Positions 21,101 to 28,134 of a DNA stretch of 64,000 nucleotides are shown in pieces. Every line of letters starts with the position of its first letter. Position 1 is the first letter of the stretch. The stretch covers positions 2,363,697-2,427,696 of the forward strand of contig NZ_CP120717.1 in assembly GCF_032883915.1 (NCBI RefSeq), in the 5' to 3' direction. This DNA is from Endozoicomonas sp. 8E. GTDB lineage: Bacteria; Pseudomonadota; Gammaproteobacteria; Pseudomonadales; Endozoicomonadaceae. The position numbers were made by a program, and so were the translations under genes. Below the pieces are notes generated by a model. That model was not told the origin of the DNA and made no database searches. It was given only the letters and a program-made list of their open reading frames with translations.

Positions 21101-21486
21101 ATGCCCTCATCACCCATCTTCAGAACTTTGGTGTATTTCTTAGCAACGTTATTTTCGTCTGTTTCAAACAGATCAACACTGGCAACGCCACCATCAATCC
21201 TATAAAGAACTGCTGTAAAACTTACGGTGGGAAGATCAAAGTCCACCCTGTCTTGAACCCGATAAGGGTAGGTGGTTGTAAAGCATTTCGGTATTGGCTG
21301 CCCGTCAGGCCCGAGAGTTGGCCGAACCATGACTTCACTATGGATATACTCGGCTTGTTTATTGGCCAGAATATTGACAGATTTTGTCTGCAGCTTGCGA
21401 TCGGCCAGTGCCTGTGTGCTAATAATGGAAGAGCTGATGGCAATGGCCACTGCAAGACTTGATACCTTGGGGTGAGCATTTGTCAT
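15175..21486 (-). CDS. Giant exported modular coiled-coil protein, array copy 4
   Basis: 2103 residues, the second longest copy. Signal peptide as in copy 3; start at 21486 with SD GAGGTAG. Middle-region anchors: LGIKNWDDSQ (~607), TPGHP (~808), YYRRNAISE (~843), IAHQLSID (~1039), LDRQMARLGPKPRY (~1096). It retains the extra late cassette, about residues 1129-1350, containing GKHVLFAGRPANL and a long charged helix with LHMNEMDRLGL, which is missing from copy 3. The conserved C-terminal domain starts at PFQF (~1424). The tail GDDQKDHGHDKRN ends in RSP, and its TGA stop (15175-15177) lies inside a sequence matching the 17-bp spacer repeat. Against copy 5 it carries a small in-frame duplication, RRNEDVRR, near residue 1030. 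Function unknown; export is supported by the signal peptide. Confidence 0.97.
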   Translation of the reverse strand: MTNAHPKVSSLAVAIAISSSIISTQALADRKLQTKSVNILANKQAEYIHSEVMVRPTLGPDGQPIPKCFTTTYPYRVQDRVDFDLPTVSFTAVLYRIDGGVASVDLFETDENNVAKKYTKVLKMGDEGIFRFTHNLEETKLVIEVRAGMTDQDSVKAFRARSFLLSDMEETLTKVTNPGRLYELLKAVNDRAGNLGTSDHYVALATIEVEKVEVNGRTFMRLIASSDQPPELKSLGQSLFVNDEALLAAATSAYIQVHVLGKDIQQQALNELLAQSKPVGYVVHVGDDAQVSPVPAGYPKLEVAEVPGEVIVFRGQKPNPNDTAFVEKLHNLWQEAESNNLAPALSTKINRFKVRSYRYVIRSRQMAVLEEFAARHAAEVSESQPPTLTNEDKQSASALAFYEYLHQALASASQDRATTGIEFEFTLENIRAASSVITPTWLQIQLTKHFSFNPLLRDLLSNQNVVQDIMGLVPIIDESPPDVSYDNDRFAFKVLSNMAGQLIEGEGKLTEQLKREGKLTQVSNHLKIMLGKATAIEKQKLIVLQLKYQAEHDIREYLDVTDKELSPLRKLRQKVDAIPELEKQIRNARAEATKARNARLAKELGIKNWDDSQLPEKQTRLISIKIHEINQALLARGPATGRPEGGSAETTPAALQHQSTRTEAEIKASYATIAALLNLQDFDSNADIDVQLDQLLWRIALLNTQLQGKHELNLQQKSLFDRFQSLNTQGHTLDEDQQHLLQKIQALNAQCCSEEPDVKTGQDGLALILGIRLDDSTMEEHPALKTAMYKRFRSLEYLDEELKDIRTPGHPRVMPVILEKLSDVEKVLKIDDLISQEDVYYRRNAISEAIQARLAKVRQREEEVAQKLLNTAEEILNIEVNNEDHKTARLARVRTKLDSADVTESMVDEIEDSLRKEDITFWSKIGNTKLQDLQRSLDFYVEEMNSVARIRLISTLKIVEGKLHIFYFVHEEADERGTAFVAKLANDLGVELRRKAHLPENRDVIKNKILALMTEVDQACDNVDVRRNEDVRRSRNNEIAHQLSIDSYKDDAAIDDQNILIKEKLQELYEEVPKAGVTTADEHITAINAELDRQMARLGPKPRYVLDRELASARQTLQKAESKLAAVHRRLIAVDGKHVLFAGRPANLRDLLDEENLALNQAMKQIQTELGLPAVDEQPSEERLRDFSLFLWGHSEEIQGEILDELKDRTGLSILIKDDIGSLENVVYCIAIPYTESHIQNEDNEALGELFLTRRKYVQIREFVSQHNIKISNLVNAQIQRWSAKEKLEHKEKEMIDLGDIDQKAKTLHMNEMDRLGLILKQASDAVSKAHKALVDHEAALDATEEAAGLKPDSSDTCEHRISALVKIYLQLGGYDGFGGKIHELLQEKIRLRSQIGARKADIERMKEVLRAAEEAVENDGGPFQFSPKQVNVLADMDTFTQQHPLRQQALDAALGLAESAVKSGKTVPCLTTFDFNDQFAPIRLQALVEDDLTFNQASRIVAVFKSLKSSFPLYPVEPLEDQPQNVIEQVQALADRARNEMKTGAPQYDDEIRGIGKRAIHFVEHGPGDLKSFPEYFATHSASGNKIIALLREGLINKIELGNYIKAVRRMDGYQTVDEFEHFLGYQRGVNLPDFKAFVQSLSDKGVDEFVQSVFIPVTATGPAGMKESVAGMKEYAAAVIANYVLDDIAFDNGRRTAAFLADVQDTLTPYANAAGLSESDLIKIIHDTLMKAHAAAVEQQLNEYWAKPSAFLVQAVTWYFSSYKPLLATRTAWQATALSLSNMSFLYLLDLTNRGDYLHRMLTPFQHWLEHYAVDLDRTSQYACHSGIEQISEVGGLVMPLGKAASSVILLRTGSMLFARQYNANSQMYRSISRLVPEIVKSMGSGQGVQVPLLHRATPQKVKTLASAAAGLVLGPVAGFGTYAHGLLSGFTYAQTFGFALASSLTFDFFMNDNKMLTQWLGGPLGRSLDKVNRWLGVGETDDKYVKRTATAAPQGFRETDQEYANRVKANNTMYGWMRHENYLQFREHRGRTMKLFENGWEKYFRENVPKWSFSHAESIPYFYTLGVFFEWQKGDDQKDHGHDKRNYHQSSFPSETSRSP

Positions 21487-21582
21487 TCCACTACCTCAGA
21501 GCTGAGTACTTTTATTACTGTGAAAAGTGATTGCCTTACCGGGTGAGGAAGCAACTTTTAAAATCGCTGATGACTTTTAATT
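21487..21582 (-). other. Leader of copy 4 and start of an expanded spacer
   Basis: This is the left part of the 265-bp copy 5 to copy 4 spacer. It carries the standard CTCAGAGCTGAG/SD block, GAAAAGTGATTGCC and the GGGTGAGGAAGCAAC box as in other spacers, followed by an extra TGACTTTTAATTAATCGC stretch before the 17-bp array. No separate gene is visible. Confidence 0.55.
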
Positions 21583-21633
21583 AATCGCTCATGGCTGTCA
21601 ATCGCTCATGGCTGTTAGTCGCTCATGGCTGTT
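21583..21633. repeat. 17-bp tandem repeat, three units
   Basis: Three adjacent units of AATCGCTCATGGCTGTC or close variants (21583-21599, 21600-21616, 21617-21633), with a diverged fourth upstream. On the minus strand each unit reads ...CCATGAGCGACTGA... and so carries TGA in two frames. The same sequence ends several gene copies, so the array probably arose by slippage of the gene 3' end. Confidence 0.85.
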
Positions 21634-21751
21634 CCGGTGAGCTGAAATATTCACTGGTATCATAGTGGTCTGCTGAGGTTGCAGGTGGAAAGCTTGATTG
21701 AGAGGCATTTCTCTTGTCATGACCGTGAACTTTCTGATTATCGCCCTTTTG
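21634..21751 (-). pseudogene. Remnant of the copy 5 C-terminal tail, now untranslated
   Basis: This stretch continues copy 5's frame beyond the TAG at 21754-21752 and still encodes a recognisable family tail (QKGDNQKVHGHDKRN, SSFPPATS) for 42 codons to a TGA at 21625-21623. It is non-coding only because of the single TGG-to-TAG change, which suggests a recent event. Confidence 0.8.
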
Positions 21752-24700
21752 CTATTCGTCAAAGACTCCAAGAGTGTAGAAGTAAGGAATACTTTCTGCA
21801 TGGGAGAACGACCACTTAGGCATATTCTCCCTGAAGTATTTCTCCCAGCCATTCTCGAACAGCTTCATGGTGCGATCACGGCGTTCACGGAACTGCAGGT
21901 AATTTTCGTGTCGAGTCCAGCCATACATCGTGTTGTTAGCTTTAACACGGTTCGCATACTCTTGATCGGTTTCTCTGAAGCCTTGAGGTGCGGCAATAGC
22001 CGTACGTTTCACATATTTATCGTCCATTTCACCTACGCCCAGCCAGCGATTAACTTTGTCAAGACTCCGTCCCAGAGGCCCACCCAGCCATTGAGTGAGC
22101 ATCTTGTTGTCGTTCATAAAGAAGTCGAAAGTGAGGCTCGATGCCAGCGCGAATCCGAAGGTTTGGGCGTAGGTAAATCCGGATAAAAGACCGTGGGCGT
22201 ATGTTCCGAAGCCAGCTAGCGGGCTCAGCACCAGACCGGCTGCAGCCGAGGCCAGAGTTTTCACTTTTTGTGGTGTCGCCCGGTGCAACAGCGGTACCTG
22301 AACCCCTTGTCCGGAACCCATGGATTTCACTATTTCCGGCACCAGACGGGAAATGCTGCGATACATCTGCGAGTTGGCGTTGTACTGTCTGGCAAACAGC
22401 ATGGAGCCGGTTCTCAGCAGAATGACCGAGGATGCGGCCTTACCTAATGGCATGGCCAGCCCACCTACTTCAGAGATTTGTTCAATTCCACTGTGACAGA
22501 CATATTGGCTGGTTCGGTCAAGATCAACACCGTAGTGTTCCAGCCAGTGCTGGAAAGGTGTCAGCATCCGATGCAGGTAATCACCCCTGTAGGTCAGATC
22601 CAGAAGATAAAGGAATGACATGTTAGAGAGGGATAGCCCGGCAGCCTGCCAGGTGGTGTGGGTCGCCAGCAGGGGTTTGTAGCTGGAGAAGTACCAGGTG
22701 ACAGCCTGAACCAGAAAGGCTGAAGGTTTGACCCAGTACTCATTCAGCTGCTGCTCTACCGCTGCGGCGTGAGCCTTCATCAGTGTGTCATGGATAATCT
22801 TGATCAGGTCTGACTCCGATAGTCCGGCAGCATTGGCATAAGGCGTCAGGGTATCCTGAACATTGGCCAGAAACGCTGCTGTCCTGCGGCCATTATCAAA
22901 GGCAATATCGTCAAGAACATAGTTGGCGATGACCGCAGCAGCGTACTCTTTCATGCCGGCAACCGACTCTTTCATACCCGCCGGGCCAGTCGCAGTCACA
23001 GGAATAAAGACACTTTGCACGAATTCATCAACACCCTTGTCGGAAAGCCTCTGGACAAAGGCTTTGAAGTCAGGCAGATTGACGCCGTGTTGGTAGCCAA
23101 GGAAATGTTCAAATTCGTCCACTGTCTGATAACCATCCATTCCTCTGACGGCCTTTATGTAGTTCCCAAGTTCAATCTTGTTGATCAGTCCTTCACGCAG
23201 CAGAGCTATGATCTTGTTGCCACTGGCAGAATGGGCTGCGAAGTATTCCTGGAAGCCTTTCAAATCCCCAGGTTTATGCTCGACGAAGTGAATGGCTCTT
23301 TTGCCCATGCCGCGTATTTCATCGTCGTATTGTTGAGCCCCGGTTTTCATCTCATTCCTGGCCCTGTCTGCCAGAGCCTGGACTTGTTCAATGACATTCT
23401 GAGGCTGATCTTCTGAAGGCTCGGCAGGGTAGTGCGGGAAGCTCGACTTCAGGCTTTTGAAGACTTCTACAATCCGACTGGCCTGATTAAACCTCAGATC
23501 GTCTCCGACCAGCGTCTGCAAGCGGGTCGGTGCAAGTTCATTGTTAAAATCAAACGTCGCAAGGCTGGGTATTGTTTTACCGTTTTTGATTGCTGATTCT
23601 GCCAGGCCCAGTGCAGCATCCAGAGCCTGTTGCCTGAGAGGGTGCTGCTCTGTGAAGGTGTCCATATCGGTCAGAACTTTTACCTGTCTCGGTGTGAACT
23701 GAAAGGGGCCGCCGTCATTTTCGACCGCTTCCTCTGCAGCCCTCAGGACTTCCTTCATTCTCTCAATGTCTGCTTTCCTGGCTCCAATCCCAGCTTGCAG
23801 ATGAATCCATTCCTGAGTCAGTTGACGACGCTTGCCGCCTTTACCATCACGCCCGCCCAGTTGCAGCTTTTTGTTTTTCAGGGCATTAATTCGGTGTTCA
23901 CGGGTGTCAGTAGAGTCTGGTTTGAGGCCCGCAGCTTCCTCAGTGGCGTCAAGACTCGCTTTATGATGATCCAACAGAGCTTTTTCTGCTTTTGATACAG
24001 CATCATTTGCCTGCTTCAATACTAAGCTCAGCCTGTCGATTTCGTTCATATGCAGGGTTTTAGCTTTCTGATCGATGTCGTCAGGATCGACCATCTCCTT
24101 TTCTTTACGATCCAGATTCTCTTTTGCCTTCCTCTGTTCAAGCCGTGCATCCCCCAGTTTAATGCTTTTTCTGTAGTGCTCATTCAGGAACTCCCCGATT
24201 TGACAGTACTGTTTCCTGGTTAAAAGCAGCTCACCCAATGCTTCATTGTCTTCATCCTGACCATCAGAATCTGGAAAGGCTACAAGGCTAAAAAGGCCAT
24301 CAGCGTCTGCCACTGAATCGAAGTCATCCTTTATCTGGATCTGGATGCTCAGACCTGTTTCGGCCTTCACTTCATTGAGGATTTCACCCCGTCTCTCTCT
24401 ACTGTACCCCTGCAGAAAATGCCTCAAGCCCCTTAATCGCTCCTGAGGTGTTTGTTCGTCAACAGCTGCCAGACCCAACTCTATCTGAACTTGTTTCATT
24501 GCCTGATTGAGAGCCATGCTCTCTTCATCGGAGAGGTCTTGTAGCTCAGCGGGACGCCCCACAAATAATATGTGTTTGCCACGAATAGCAATCAGCCTGC
24601 GATGAGCGGCTGCCAGTTCACTTTCAGCTTTTTGTACGGTTTGTCTGGCGCTGGCCAGCTCGCGATCAAGAACATATCGAAGTTTAGGTCCCAGCCGGGC

Positions 24701-27700
24701 CATTTGCCTGTCAAGCTCAGCATTAATGGCTGTGATATGCTCATCAACGGTGGTAACACCTGCTTTGGTAGCTTTTTCATAAAGCTGTAGGAGTTTTTGT
24801 TCAATTAAAATGTTCTGGTCGTCTATGCTGGCGTCATCTTTATAGGACTCAATGTTGAGTTGATGAGCGATTTCATTGTTTCTGCTTCTTCTGACATCCT
24901 CATTATCAAAGGCTTCGTCTACTTCTGCCAGTATTGCCAAAATTTTGTTTTCAAAGACATACTCGTTTTCAGGCAGGTAGGCTTTTCTTCTGAGTATTAC
25001 CCCCAGATCATTGGCCAGTTTAGCAACGAAAGCCCTGCCTCTTTCATTAGCCTCATCGCGTACGAACTCGTAGATGTGCAGTCTGTCCTCTATAATTTTG
25101 AGGATACTTGACAGTTGTATTCTGGCCACGCTGTTCATATTTTCGACATAAAAGTCAAGACTCCTTTGAAGGTCCTGGAGTTTTGTGTTCCCACTTTTGC
25201 TCCAGAATGTGATGTCTTCTTTCCGGAGTGAATGCTCTATCTCATCCACCATGGCTTCTGTGACATCACCGCTGTCAAGTTTTGTTCGAACCCTGGCAAG
25301 CCTTGCTGTTTTCTGATCTTCATTATTGACTTCGATGTTGAGTATTTCTTCTGCTGCTTTCAGCAATTTCAGAGCCACTTCCTCCTCTCGCTGCCTGATT
25401 TTTGCCAGACGTGCCTGAATTACCTCAGAAATGGCGTTCCGACGGTAATACACATCTTCCTGACTAATGAGGTCGTCCATATCAAGGGCTTTTTCCACGT
25501 CAGACAGTTTCTCCAGTACTGCAGGCATGGCTTTGGGGTGGCCTGGTGTTCTGATGTCTTTCAGCTCTTCATCTAAATAGTCAAGACTGTGGAACCTCTT
25601 ATACATGGCTGTTTGCAGTGCAGGGTGTTCTTCCATCGCGCTGTCATCCAGCCTGACACTTAAAATCAGTGCCAGACCATCTTGCCCGGTTTTGACGTCA
25701 GGTTCTTCCATACAGCATTGAGCAATCAGTGCCCGGATTTTCTGAAGCAAATGTTCCTGATCTTCGTTGCGAGTATTGCCCTGGGTATTCAGTGACTGAA
25801 ATCTGTCAAACAGGCTTTTTTGTTGAAGATTCAGTATATGTTTACCCTGTAATTGAGCGTTCAGTACCTCAATTCTCCGAAGCAGGTGGTCGAGTTGAAC
25901 GTCAGTATCTGCATTGCTATCAAAATCCTGAAGGTTTAAATGTGCGGCAAGGGTTTTATAGCAGGCTTTGATTTCAGCCTCTTTTCTGGCGCTCTGGTGC
26001 TGAAGAGCCGCCGGTGTTGTTTCTATAGAATCTCCCTCAGGCTGTCCTCTTGCCGGTCCTCTTACCGCCAATGCCTGGTTGATTTCATGAATTCTTATAG
26101 TGATGAGTCTGGTTTGTTTTTCTGGCGGCTGGCTATCATCCCAGTTTTCAATGCCAAGCTCTTCTGCCAGTCGGGCGTTGCGGGCTTTTGTGGCATCCGC
26201 TCTGGTATTTCGAAGTTGTTTTTCCAGTTCCGGGATTCGTTCGACTTTCTGCCGGAATCCCCGTAACAGGATTCGCGCTCTTTCCGTTGTGCCACGAAGA
26301 TCTTGAAGATCATGCTCAGCTTGCTGCTTAAGCTGAAGTACTACGAGCTTTTGCTTTTCAATGGGACTGGCTTTCCCCAACATGATCTTTAAGTGGTTGT
26401 TTACCTTGGTGAGTTTCCATTCTCTTTTCAGTTGGTCTGTCAGTTTCCTTTCCCTCTCAATCAGCTGCCTGGCCATGTCGCTCAGGACTCTGAAAACAAA
26501 GCGGTCGTTGTCGTAAGAAACATTGAGCTGTGATTCGTCGACAACGGGTACAAGACCCATAATACCCTGAACAACATTCTGATTACTCAGAAGGCCTCTC
26601 AGTACGGGTTTGAAGCTGAAGTGATTTGTCAGTTGAATCTGCAGCCAGGTTGGCGTGATGGCAGACGAGGCGGCTCTGATGTTTTCCAGTGTAAATTCAA
26701 AATCTACTGTCGTAGTTGCCCGATCTTGACTGGCACTGGCCAATGCCTGCTGGAGATATTCGTAGAATGCTAGCGCAGATGCCGACCGTTTATCTTCGTT
26801 TGTCAGCGTCGGCGGTTGACTTTCGCTCACTTCAGCACCGTGCCGTGCAGCAAGCTCCTCCAACACCGCCATCTGCCTGCTTCGAATAACGTGCTGATAG
26901 CTGTTGACCTTAAATCTATTAATCTTTGCTACCAATGCAGGGGCCAGGTTATTGCCCTCAGCTTCTTGCCAGAGGTTGTGGAGCTTTTCTACAAAAGCGC
27001 TATCATGGGGATTCAGCTTCTGACCATGAAAAACAATAACCTCCTCCGTAGCTTCTGCGACTTCCAGCTTTGGATAACCCGCAGGTACAGGAGAAACCTG
27101 TGCGCCATCCCCGACGTGTACAACATAGCCGACGGGTTTGCTGTGCGCCATCAGTTCATTAAGAGCCTGCTGTTGTAAATCCTCTTCCAGAACATGAACC
27201 TGGAAATAGGCAGAGGTGGCCGCCGCCAGAAGAGCCTCGTCATTGACAAACAGTGATTGACCTAGACTATGCAGTTCAGGGGCCTGATCGCCTGACGCGA
27301 TAAGACGCATGAAGGTGCGTCCGTTCACTTCAATTTTTTCTACTTCAATGGTGGCAAGGGGGACATAGTGGTCACTGGTGCCGAGGTTTCCTGCTCTGTC
27401 ATTAGCAGCTTCCAGCAATTCAGCCAGTCGATGAGGGGGGGCGATTTTCGTCAACGATTCCATGCCAAAAAGGCCAGGATATTCTGCTCGAACAGCCTTA
27501 ACTGAATCCTGATCGGTCATTCCGGTTCTGACTTCAATGAACAGTTCCTTTTCTTCAAGGTTATGGGTAAATCTGAAGACGCCCTCATCACCTATCTTCA
27601 GAACTTTGGTGTATTTCTGAGCAAGGTTATTTTCGTCTGTTTCAAACAGATCAACAGTGGCAACGTCACCATCAATATTATGAAGAACTTCTGTAAAACT

Positions 27701-27964
27701 TATAGTGGGAAGATGATGGTCCACACTGTCTCGAACCTGATAAGGGTAGGTGGTTGTAAAGCATTTCGGTATTGGCTGCTGGTCAAGACCTGCAGTCGGT
27801 CGAACCATGACGTCACTCTGGGTATACTCGGTACGTTCATCGACCAGAATCTTGACAGATTTTGTCTGCAGCCTGCGATCGGCCAGTGCCTGTGTGCTAA
27901 TAATGGAAGAGCTGATTGCAATGGCCACTGCAAGACTTAATACCTTGGGGTGAGCATTTGTCAT
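21752..27964 (-). CDS. Giant exported modular coiled-coil protein, array copy 5 (tail cut by nonsense codon)
   Basis: 2070 residues, closest to copies 3 and 4. Start at 27964, SD GAGGTAG, signal peptide ending ALA|DRR. Landmarks: NWDDSQ (~609), TPGHP (~807), IAHQLNIE (~1039), LDRQMARLGPK (~1089), the extra late cassette (~1122-1350), QLGGRDG (~1369), C-terminal domain from PFQF (~1420). It stops abruptly at YTLGVFDE with TAG (21754-21752) where copies 4 and 6 have a TGG tryptophan (EWQKGDD, QWQKGDD). Reading on past this TAG gives 42 further codons that continue the family tail (QKGDNQKVHGHDKRN) before a TGA at 21625-21623. The stop is therefore a point mutation trimming a tail that seems tolerant of loss. 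The large conserved domains are intact, so I call it a gene and not a pseudogene. Confidence 0.96.
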   Translation of the reverse strand: MTNAHPKVLSLAVAIAISSSIISTQALADRRLQTKSVKILVDERTEYTQSDVMVRPTAGLDQQPIPKCFTTTYPYQVRDSVDHHLPTISFTEVLHNIDGDVATVDLFETDENNLAQKYTKVLKIGDEGVFRFTHNLEEKELFIEVRTGMTDQDSVKAVRAEYPGLFGMESLTKIAPPHRLAELLEAANDRAGNLGTSDHYVPLATIEVEKIEVNGRTFMRLIASGDQAPELHSLGQSLFVNDEALLAAATSAYFQVHVLEEDLQQQALNELMAHSKPVGYVVHVGDGAQVSPVPAGYPKLEVAEATEEVIVFHGQKLNPHDSAFVEKLHNLWQEAEGNNLAPALVAKINRFKVNSYQHVIRSRQMAVLEELAARHGAEVSESQPPTLTNEDKRSASALAFYEYLQQALASASQDRATTTVDFEFTLENIRAASSAITPTWLQIQLTNHFSFKPVLRGLLSNQNVVQGIMGLVPVVDESQLNVSYDNDRFVFRVLSDMARQLIERERKLTDQLKREWKLTKVNNHLKIMLGKASPIEKQKLVVLQLKQQAEHDLQDLRGTTERARILLRGFRQKVERIPELEKQLRNTRADATKARNARLAEELGIENWDDSQPPEKQTRLITIRIHEINQALAVRGPARGQPEGDSIETTPAALQHQSARKEAEIKACYKTLAAHLNLQDFDSNADTDVQLDHLLRRIEVLNAQLQGKHILNLQQKSLFDRFQSLNTQGNTRNEDQEHLLQKIRALIAQCCMEEPDVKTGQDGLALILSVRLDDSAMEEHPALQTAMYKRFHSLDYLDEELKDIRTPGHPKAMPAVLEKLSDVEKALDMDDLISQEDVYYRRNAISEVIQARLAKIRQREEEVALKLLKAAEEILNIEVNNEDQKTARLARVRTKLDSGDVTEAMVDEIEHSLRKEDITFWSKSGNTKLQDLQRSLDFYVENMNSVARIQLSSILKIIEDRLHIYEFVRDEANERGRAFVAKLANDLGVILRRKAYLPENEYVFENKILAILAEVDEAFDNEDVRRSRNNEIAHQLNIESYKDDASIDDQNILIEQKLLQLYEKATKAGVTTVDEHITAINAELDRQMARLGPKLRYVLDRELASARQTVQKAESELAAAHRRLIAIRGKHILFVGRPAELQDLSDEESMALNQAMKQVQIELGLAAVDEQTPQERLRGLRHFLQGYSRERRGEILNEVKAETGLSIQIQIKDDFDSVADADGLFSLVAFPDSDGQDEDNEALGELLLTRKQYCQIGEFLNEHYRKSIKLGDARLEQRKAKENLDRKEKEMVDPDDIDQKAKTLHMNEIDRLSLVLKQANDAVSKAEKALLDHHKASLDATEEAAGLKPDSTDTREHRINALKNKKLQLGGRDGKGGKRRQLTQEWIHLQAGIGARKADIERMKEVLRAAEEAVENDGGPFQFTPRQVKVLTDMDTFTEQHPLRQQALDAALGLAESAIKNGKTIPSLATFDFNNELAPTRLQTLVGDDLRFNQASRIVEVFKSLKSSFPHYPAEPSEDQPQNVIEQVQALADRARNEMKTGAQQYDDEIRGMGKRAIHFVEHKPGDLKGFQEYFAAHSASGNKIIALLREGLINKIELGNYIKAVRGMDGYQTVDEFEHFLGYQHGVNLPDFKAFVQRLSDKGVDEFVQSVFIPVTATGPAGMKESVAGMKEYAAAVIANYVLDDIAFDNGRRTAAFLANVQDTLTPYANAAGLSESDLIKIIHDTLMKAHAAAVEQQLNEYWVKPSAFLVQAVTWYFSSYKPLLATHTTWQAAGLSLSNMSFLYLLDLTYRGDYLHRMLTPFQHWLEHYGVDLDRTSQYVCHSGIEQISEVGGLAMPLGKAASSVILLRTGSMLFARQYNANSQMYRSISRLVPEIVKSMGSGQGVQVPLLHRATPQKVKTLASAAAGLVLSPLAGFGTYAHGLLSGFTYAQTFGFALASSLTFDFFMNDNKMLTQWLGGPLGRSLDKVNRWLGVGEMDDKYVKRTAIAAPQGFRETDQEYANRVKANNTMYGWTRHENYLQFRERRDRTMKLFENGWEKYFRENMPKWSFSHAESIPYFYTLGVFDE

Positions 27965-27990
27965 TCCACTACCTCAGAGCGGGGTACTTT

Positions 27991-28010
27991 TATTACCGTG
28001 TATTACCGTG
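27991..28010. repeat. 10-bp direct duplication in the copy 5 leader
   Basis: TATTACCGTG occurs twice in immediate succession. Other copies have it once at this position upstream of the SD, so this is a private duplication of the leader. Confidence 0.85.
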
Positions 28011-28049
28011 GAAAGTGATTGCTGTACCGGGCGAGGAAGCAACTTTTAA

Positions 28050-28134
28050 AATCGCTGATGGCTGTCAGTCGCTCATGGCTGATAGTCGCTCATGGCTGTC
28101 AGTCGCTCATGGCTGTCAATGGATCATGGTTGCA
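28050..28134. repeat. 17-bp tandem repeat, four clear units plus one diverged
   Basis: Units of AGTCGCTCATGGCTGTC-type sequence begin at 28050, 28067, 28084, 28101 and (diverged) 28118. The last, AATGGATCATGGTTGCA, is coding: it contains the ATG-ATC-CAT-TGA end of copy 6. The array is therefore continuous with the gene's own 3' end, a direct view of the repeat's origin. Confidence 0.85.

Noticed and set aside
21623-21754. Copy 5 as a pseudogene
   Set aside because: Only the variable tail is lost; the frame is open through all conserved domains, start and SD.
28050-28134. Short regular repeats as a CRISPR array
   Set aside because: The 17-bp units are directly adjacent with no spacers, and there are no cas genes.
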